Both the position numbers and the translations under genes were made by a program. Under the pieces are notes generated by a model. The model was not told the DNA's origin. It saw nothing but the letters and a program-made list of their open reading frames with translations, and did not search any database. A stretch of DNA of 64,000 bases from Rhodovulum robiginosum (lineage in GTDB: Bacteria; Pseudomonadota; Alphaproteobacteria; Rhodobacterales; Rhodobacteraceae), in contig NZ_RWGU01000042.1 in assembly GCF_003944755.1 (NCBI RefSeq), positions 1-64,000 on the forward strand, written 5' to 3'. Below, piece by piece: positions 58,639-64,000 of this stretch. The stretch's first letter is position 1. Each line of letters begins with the position of its first letter.

Positions 58639-59538
58639 TCACACCCCCGCCATATGCGCGCGCCAGACGCTGGGCACCGGGCCCAGGCTGGCGGCGACGT
58701 AGTCGTATTGCGGACGCAGCCAGTCGGCCGCGGCGCGGCGTTGCGCGTCGCTCATCGGCACCGGCACGCCTTCGTGCACCCGCTCGGCCAGCGGCGCAGG
58801 GGCGGGAGACAGGCCCAGAAAGGCGCACAGCCGGGCGACGCCCTGATCGCTGAAAAGCTCTTCGTAGAAGGCGGTAAACAGGCGCGACGGCGCGACGGCC
58901 GCGCGCAGCCGGCCCAGCACGGCGCGATAATCGCCGCGACGGGCGATATGGTCCTCTTCGCCGCGCAGCACGCGGCGCAGGATGCGGCCGGCCCGCTCGG
59001 TGATGTCCTCGCCCGTGGCGGCACGGCGCCTGGCGATCATGCGCACATGGCTCCACAGCCGCTCGACCGGGTCGCGCAGCAGATAGACGAAACGCGTGTC
59101 AGGTGCCATCGCGGCCATCCGTTTCAGGCGCCCCTCCGAAAGCAGAGCATACCCGGGGGTTATGTCGGCAATAAGGCGTGAATCGGCCGCCGCGCCGGCC
59201 TCGAGATAGGCCAGGTAGGCCGCCTCGTCCCCCGCGCGCAGCACATCCGCGAACGTGCCCAGGTCGGCGATCCGCTGCGCCCGCTCGGCCCGTTTCTCGG
59301 GCGAACCCGCGCCGGTTTCGGCCCGGCGCGTCAGCATTTCGCGCTCGGCCTCGAACTGGGCCGCCTGCTTGTCGCGGCGCCCCTCGTCGATCGCGTCGAA
59401 GAAGTGCAACTCTTTCACGCTGCGCAGATGGCACTGCGGGTGGCCTGCGAGATAGCTGTAAAGCCAGCTCGTGCCCGCCTTGGTGGCGCCCACGCCGAAC
59501 ATCAGCGTGCGCCCGGATATCGTCGCTGTCTGGCTCAC
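58639..59538 (-). CDS. Sulfotransferase-family protein inserted in the nuo operon
   Basis: This 299-residue protein has the PAPS-binding 5'-phosphosulfate loop near the N-terminus, [16 protein letters not shown], and the 3'-phosphate motif [15 protein letters not shown] (family RxxxxRxxS type). The acceptor substrate cannot be inferred; relatives act on carbohydrates, lipids or peptides. Its ATG overlaps the nuoC stop by four bases and it ends 1 bp before nuoD, so it is fully built into the operon. Base composition matches the neighbours. Confidence 0.88.
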   Translation of the reverse strand: MSQTATISGRTLMFGVGATKAGTSWLYSYLAGHPQCHLRSVKELHFFDAIDEGRRDKQAAQFEAEREMLTRRAETGAGSPEKRAERAQRIADLGTFADVLRAGDEAAYLAYLEAGAAADSRLIADITPGYALLSEGRLKRMAAMAPDTRFVYLLRDPVERLWSHVRMIARRRAATGEDITERAGRILRRVLRGEEDHIARRGDYRAVLGRLRAAVAPSRLFTAFYEELFSDQGVARLCAFLGLSPAPAPLAERVHEGVPVPMSDAQRRAAADWLRPQYDYVAASLGPVPSVWRAHMAGV

Positions 59539-60143
59539 GCCGCGCCGTCCCCCCGCTCGTCGCCGGGCAGGATGTAATCGGCGCCCTCCCAGGGGCTCAT
59601 GAAATCGAATTGCCGGTATTCCTGGGTCAGCTTGACCGGCTCGTAGATCACGCGCTTCTGCGTTTCGTCATAGCGCACCTCGGTATAGCCCGTGGTGGGG
59701 AAATCCTTGCGCAGCGGGTGCCCGCGAAATCCGTAGTCGGTCAGCAGGCGGCGCAGGTCGGGATGGCCCGAGAAGAGGATGCCGAACATGTCGAACACCT
59801 CGCGTTCGAACCAGTCGGCCGAGGCGTGGATGCGGATGATCGAGGGCACCATTTCGTCCTCGCGCACGGGCAGTTTCACCCGCAGGCGCTGATTCTGGTA
59901 CATCGACAGGAAATGGTAGACCACATCGAAGCGCGCCTCGCGCTCGGGATAATCCACCGCAGTGATGTCGACCAGCGAGGAAAACCGGCAGGTCGCGTCG
60001 GCGCGCAGAAAGTCGACCAGCCCGGTGATCGAGCTGGGCGCCGCGGTCACGTTCAGCTCGTCATGCGCAACCTCGTAGGACAGCACGCAGTCGGGGCGCC
60101 GGGCCTCGATATGGGCGCCGAGTTCGTTCAGGGCGTCGGTCAT
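59535..60143 (-). CDS. nuoC: NADH-quinone oxidoreductase subunit C
   Basis: This 202-residue peripheral-arm subunit has [69 protein letters not shown] in consecutive pieces, the NuoC signature. It lies 4 bp after nuoB. Confidence 0.96.
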   Translation of the reverse strand: MTDALNELGAHIEARRPDCVLSYEVAHDELNVTAAPSSITGLVDFLRADATCRFSSLVDITAVDYPEREARFDVVYHFLSMYQNQRLRVKLPVREDEMVPSIIRIHASADWFEREVFDMFGILFSGHPDLRRLLTDYGFRGHPLRKDFPTTGYTEVRYDETQKRVIYEPVKLTQEYRQFDFMSPWEGADYILPGDERGDGAA

Positions 60144-60147
60144 TCGC

Positions 60148-61037
<890 letters not shown>

Positions 61038-61091
61038 CGGCCCGTTCCTCCTCTGTCCTGTCCGCGCGTTGCCGGGCGCCTCTCGTCCCGA

Positions 61092-61120
61092 GGTCTAGTC
61101 GCGCCTTGGAAACCGGTCAA
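61092..61120 (-). promoter_or_regulatory. Sigma70-type promoter for the nuo operon
   Basis: On the - strand TTGACC (61120-61115) and TAGACC (61097-61092) are separated by exactly 17 bp. This places the start of transcription near 61085 and gives a leader of about 48 bases before nuoA. Confidence 0.6.
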
Positions 61121-61189
61121 CAAACCGGCCCCCGCGCACGCCCCGTTGTTAACGCGCAGCCGTGCAAATGTATACAGTTGTGCGCATTG

Positions 61190-61338
61190 AAAAAGCGGCG
61201 GGATGCCGCATCGGTTGAGAAGGCACCTCTAGCCTTTGTTTTACAGGGTTTTCGACCCGGCCGAAGGCGGTCGAAAGCGGCCCCTGCGCCAGCCGCGCGG
61301 CGGCCCCGGAAGACGCTTTGGGACACCGGCCCAAAGCG
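61190..61338 (-). ncRNA. Candidate structured small RNA ending in a Rho-independent-type terminator
   Basis: Reading the - strand, successive hairpins are: CGCTTTGGG/CCCAAAGCG (61338-61314); TTTCGACC/GGTCGAAA (61276-61250) with an inner GCC-TTC-GGC; AAGGC/GCCTT (near 61236-61220); and GCGGC/GCCGC followed by TTTTT (61209-61190). No plausible protein frame is present. The 5' end is not defined and may lie up to 61440. The family is not recognised. The terminator might instead end the upstream liu transcript. Confidence 0.45.
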
Positions 61339-61465
61339 CGATTCCCGTGCCGTGCCGCATCGTGAGAGCGCACCCTGACAACCGCGAGCAACCTTTGGTA
61401 GTTTTTCCATATGGACGTTTGGCGTAGCGTCACCGTTTCGCAAGAATTTTCATAGAGATAATGCA

Positions 61466-61537
61466 ATGCTTTCGCCTCTCAAGGCATTTGCCGCAGCCGC
61501 GGTCCTAAGCCTCGCCTCGGCTTTCCGCGCCGCCTGA
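61466..61537 (+). CDS. Possible 23-residue signal-peptide-like ORF
   Basis: An ATG at 61466 opens 23 codons encoding a lysine followed by an alanine/leucine-rich core (LKAFAAAAVLSLASAF), just like an isolated signal peptide, then TGA. It could be a tiny secreted or membrane peptide or the truncated 5' end of a lost gene. The surrounding 520-bp gap holds only this, the nuo promoter and the candidate RNA. Confidence 0.25.
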   Translation: MLSPLKAFAAAAVLSLASAFRAA

Positions 61538-61556
61538 GCCGCAGCCGCCCATCTCA

Positions 61557-62342
61557 TCACGCGCGCCGCCACCTCGGCGGGCGTTTCCCGAAAAAGGCGT
61601 CGAGTCCCTCCGCGGCCTCGGCGCCTTCCCAACAGGCAACCAATTCGGCGATACTGGCCTCTATGACCTCCTCGTCGATGACCGGGCCGAGGCTGCGCAG
61701 TTGCGCCTTGGCGCGCGCCACCGCCCCTGGCGCGGCGGAAAGAAAGGGCGCGATCTCTGCCTCGATGGCGCCGTCGAGCGCGTCCTCGGGCACGGCACGG
61801 GTCAGCAGGCCCAGGCGCACCGCCTCGCCCGCATCGAACCGGCGCCCCGACAGCACCACCTGCCGCGCCCGCGCCTCGCCGATCCGCGCGGTAACATAGG
61901 GCCCGATGGTCGCCGGGATCAGCCCCAGCCGGGTTTCGGTCAGACCGAACCGCGCGGTTTCGACCCCGATGGCGATGTCGCAGACCGAGATCAGCCCGAC
62001 CCCGCCGCCGAAGGCCTGCCCCTGCACGCGCCCGATCAGCGGTTTGGGCAGCGTGTTCAGCGCCTGCAACATGTGGGCGAGCTTTCGCGCCTCGGCGGCG
62101 CGGGTGGCCCGGTCGGCGGCCATCTGCGCGCGCATCCAGCCCAGATCGCCGCCGGCACAAAAACTTTCGCCCGCGCCGGTCAGCACCACCGCGCGCACGT
62201 CCGGGTCGGCGCCCAGCGTGTCGGCCGCCGCGTGCAGCGCCGCGATCAGCCCCGCCGACAGCGCGTTGTGCTTGTCGGCACGGTCGAGGCGCAGCCACGC
62301 CACGCCGCGCGCGTCGGTCTCAAGTGTCAGTTCGTCGCTCAT
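61557..62342 (-). CDS. Enoyl-CoA hydratase/isomerase, methylglutaconyl-CoA hydratase type
   Basis: This 261-residue crotonase-fold enzyme has oxyanion-hole segments ADKHNALSAGLIAAL and GAGESFCAGGDLGWMR, and GQAFGGGVGLISVCDIAIG. Directly downstream of HMG-CoA lyase it most likely hydrates 3-methylglutaconyl-CoA (LiuC role) in leucine breakdown; other crotonase substrates cannot be excluded. The start at 62342 (MSDELTLETD) is preferred over an in-frame ATG at 62396 in mvaB. Confidence 0.85.
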   Translation of the reverse strand: MSDELTLETDARGVAWLRLDRADKHNALSAGLIAALHAAADTLGADPDVRAVVLTGAGESFCAGGDLGWMRAQMAADRATRAAEARKLAHMLQALNTLPKPLIGRVQGQAFGGGVGLISVCDIAIGVETARFGLTETRLGLIPATIGPYVTARIGEARARQVVLSGRRFDAGEAVRLGLLTRAVPEDALDGAIEAEIAPFLSAAPGAVARAKAQLRSLGPVIDEEVIEASIAELVACWEGAEAAEGLDAFFGKRPPRWRRA

Positions 62343-62370
62343 CGCCCGCTCCCAGGACTGCTGCCAGGAT

Positions 62371-63240
62371 TCATGCTTTGGCCTGTTGCCCGCCACGCAT
62401 CCCGCGCGCCATATCCGCCGCCTCTTCGATCACCGCCCGGTCCAGCCCGGTCGCGTAGCCCAGCGCGGCCAGACGGTCGGCGACCGCCTCGGTTGCAACG
62501 TTTCCCGTCGCCCCCTTGGCATAGGGGCAGCCCCCCAGCCCGCCGACGGCGGCGTCGAACACCCGCAGGCCGAGGCCCAGCGAGGCCTCGATGTTCGCCA
62601 GCGCCCGGCCCGCGGTGTCGTGGTAATGCCCTGCCAGCCGGTCGGCCGGCACCGCCTCCAGCACCGCGCGCAGCATCGCGGTTATGCTTTCCGGCGTGCC
62701 CTGCCCGATCGTATCGCCCAGGCTGATCTCGTAGCATCCCAGGCCGCGCAGCTTCTCTGCCACCTCGGCCACCTTGCCCGGCGGGGTCGGCCCGTCATAG
62801 GGGCAGTCGGTCACGCAGGAGATATAGCCGCGCATCGGGATGCCGTCGGCGCGGGCGGCCTCGGCCACCGGCGCGAAACGGGCGAGGCTTTCCTCGATCG
62901 AGGCATTGATATTGGCCCGGCTGAACCCTTCCGAGGCCGCGCCGAAAATGGCGATCTCGTCGGCGCCCGCGGCTTTCGCCCTCTCGTAGCCCTTGAGGTT
63001 GGGCGTCAGCGCCGCGTAGCGCACACCGGGCTGGCGGGTGACCCCCGCCAGCACCTCGGCCCCGTCGGCCATCTGCGGCACCCATTTCGGGCTGACGAAG
63101 CTCGCCGCCTCGATCCGGCGAAAACCCGCGCGGCTGAGCGTGTCGATCAGCGCGATCTTGTCGGCGGTCGGGATCGGGCGTGCCTCGTTCTGCAGCCCGT
63201 CGCGGGGGCCCACCTCGAAGATCTCGACGAAATCGGTCAT
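62371..63240 (-). CDS. mvaB: Hydroxymethylglutaryl-CoA lyase
   Basis: This 289-residue TIM-barrel enzyme of the HMGL family has EVGPRDGLQNE, KWVPQMAD, SLGDTIGQGTP, GHYHDTAGRALANI and the catalytic-cysteine loop GGLGGCPYAKGATGN, all diagnostic. It splits HMG-CoA to acetoacetate and acetyl-CoA, ending leucine degradation. The rest of the leucine operon (carboxylase, isovaleryl-CoA dehydrogenase) presumably lies upstream, beyond the window. Confidence 0.95.
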   Translation of the reverse strand: MTDFVEIFEVGPRDGLQNEARPIPTADKIALIDTLSRAGFRRIEAASFVSPKWVPQMADGAEVLAGVTRQPGVRYAALTPNLKGYERAKAAGADEIAIFGAASEGFSRANINASIEESLARFAPVAEAARADGIPMRGYISCVTDCPYDGPTPPGKVAEVAEKLRGLGCYEISLGDTIGQGTPESITAMLRAVLEAVPADRLAGHYHDTAGRALANIEASLGLGLRVFDAAVGGLGGCPYAKGATGNVATEAVADRLAALGYATGLDRAVIEEAADMARGMRGGQQAKA

Positions 63241-63318
63241 CGCAACACCGCTCCGCCGGCCGATCCGGACCGCCGCGCCGAAGCACGCGGGGCGGGCCGG
63301 CCCGGATCTCTCAACGTC

Positions 63319-63978
63319 TCACTCATTCGGCGCCTCGTAGAAGTCACGGCCGTAGATCTCGGCCGGCCCGTCCTCTTCCACCGCTTTTCGAAAGGCCGGA
63401 CGATCCGCCAGCCGCCCGTAATACGCGTCGACCGCCGGCAACAACGCGGCCGGCACGAAACGCCGGGCGATCATCACACCGTAGCCGATATTGGTGTCCA
63501 CCGCCGAAAACCCCGACGGCAACAGCCAGTCCCGGCGCTCGACCACACGGTCGACCACCTCCAGCACCTTTTCCAGCCGCTTGGCCTCGAGCCGCATGAC
63601 CGTGGGGCTTTTCATCCAGTCCTCGCGCAGAACGATATGCTGCTGGGTCAGGATGGCGATGTGCTGGCCCATGGTCTCGGCGAAATGCAGCCATTCCAGC
63701 CAGTCGGCGCGCTCGGCATCGCCGGGAAAGCGGCCCAGCCCGCAGTCGGGCCGCGTCTCGACCAGGTATTCCGTGATCGCACCGGATTCGAAAAGTACGC
63801 GCCCGTCGATCTCCAGCGCCGGCACCCGGCCCGCGGGCGAGAGCGCCAGGTAGTCGGGCTGCCTCAGCGATTTGTCGAAGAACGAGTAGCGCCGTGTCTC
63901 GAAATCGAGCCCCATCTCGTGCATCAGCCAAAGCGTGCGGAACGATCGCGCCTGGGGGCAGTGGTGCAGCCTGATCAT
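63319..63978 (-). CDS. Glutathione S-transferase-family protein
   Basis: This 219-residue protein has an N-terminal thioredoxin-like GST domain beginning MIRLHHCPQARSFRTLWLM, with SPAGRVPALEIDGRVLFESGAITEYL (the cis-proline and glutathione-contacting ESGA region). A helical C-terminal domain with FSAVDTNIGYGVMIARRF follows. The substrate is unknown. It precedes mvaB by 78 bp. The 22 bases after it to the window edge cannot be assigned. Confidence 0.9.
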   Translation of the reverse strand: MIRLHHCPQARSFRTLWLMHEMGLDFETRRYSFFDKSLRQPDYLALSPAGRVPALEIDGRVLFESGAITEYLVETRPDCGLGRFPGDAERADWLEWLHFAETMGQHIAILTQQHIVLREDWMKSPTVMRLEAKRLEKVLEVVDRVVERRDWLLPSGFSAVDTNIGYGVMIARRFVPAALLPAVDAYYGRLADRPAFRKAVEEDGPAEIYGRDFYEAPNE

Positions 63979-64000
63979 GCCTCGTCCTCCTCCAGCCGGA

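Noticed and set aside
61149-61466. 105-codon frame on the - strand upstream of nuoA
   Set aside because: It runs through the candidate structured RNA; codon bias is not that of the local genes and no motif is seen.

Overview
The window is high-GC, gene-dense DNA typical of a Rhodobacteraceae (Rhodobacter/Roseobacter-group) alphaproteobacterium. Supporting signs are red-type form IC RuBisCO with CbbX, a nuo operon carrying interspersed accessory ORFs and ending in birA-coaX-rnj, a complete C-P lyase locus and an ectoine-degradation cluster. I see no insertion sequence, phage gene, tRNA, rRNA or CRISPR array.

Region 1 (1-10630, + strand) is carbon fixation. It runs gap (3' end only), pgk, class II fba, cbbM (form II RuBisCO), cbbL-cbbS (form I RuBisCO), cbbX (activase) and rpe. 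A second operon follows: an exported metallo-beta-lactamase-fold protein, a thioredoxin-like protein, cbbZ and cbbY. Form II and form I RuBisCO lie next to each other in one transcription unit, with strong hairpins before cbbM and after cbbS.

Region 2 (10631-12980) holds a DUF442/sulfide:quinone oxidoreductase fusion, convergent with a small protein built of GWPLLS repeats.

Region 3 (13118-21309) is (hydroxy)ectoine catabolism. On the - strand are a diaminobutyrate-type transaminase, a semialdehyde dehydrogenase, an Lrp/AsnC regulator, eutC and eutB. Divergent from these are ectoine hydrolase and an ArgE-type (M20) deacetylase.

Region 4 (21313-36061) is phosphonate use. It has phnGHI-JKL-N, two phnM paralogues, a 2H-phosphoesterase-like DUF1045 gene, the regulator phnF with a perfect palindromic operator, a hexapeptide acyltransferase and the phnCDE1E2 transporter. 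Two small membrane-protein ORFs on the opposite strand lie between phnI and phnJ.

Region 5 (36238-39117, + strand) holds a flavin reductase, an ExoD-like membrane protein and an RhlE-type DEAD-box helicase.

Region 6 (39300-61037, - strand) is one ~22 kb tightly coupled operon. It encodes all fourteen complex I subunits (nuoA to nuoN), several accessory ORFs and an inserted sulfotransferase, then birA, coaX and rnj. Upstream of nuoA are a good sigma70 promoter and a structured segment ending in a Rho-independent-type terminator, probably a small RNA.

Region 7 (61557-63978, - strand) holds a methylglutaconyl-CoA-type hydratase, HMG-CoA lyase (leucine/isovalerate catabolism) and a GST-family protein. 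A short extragenic element (core TATTT, then a GAAGAA tail) recurs four times at gene junctions.
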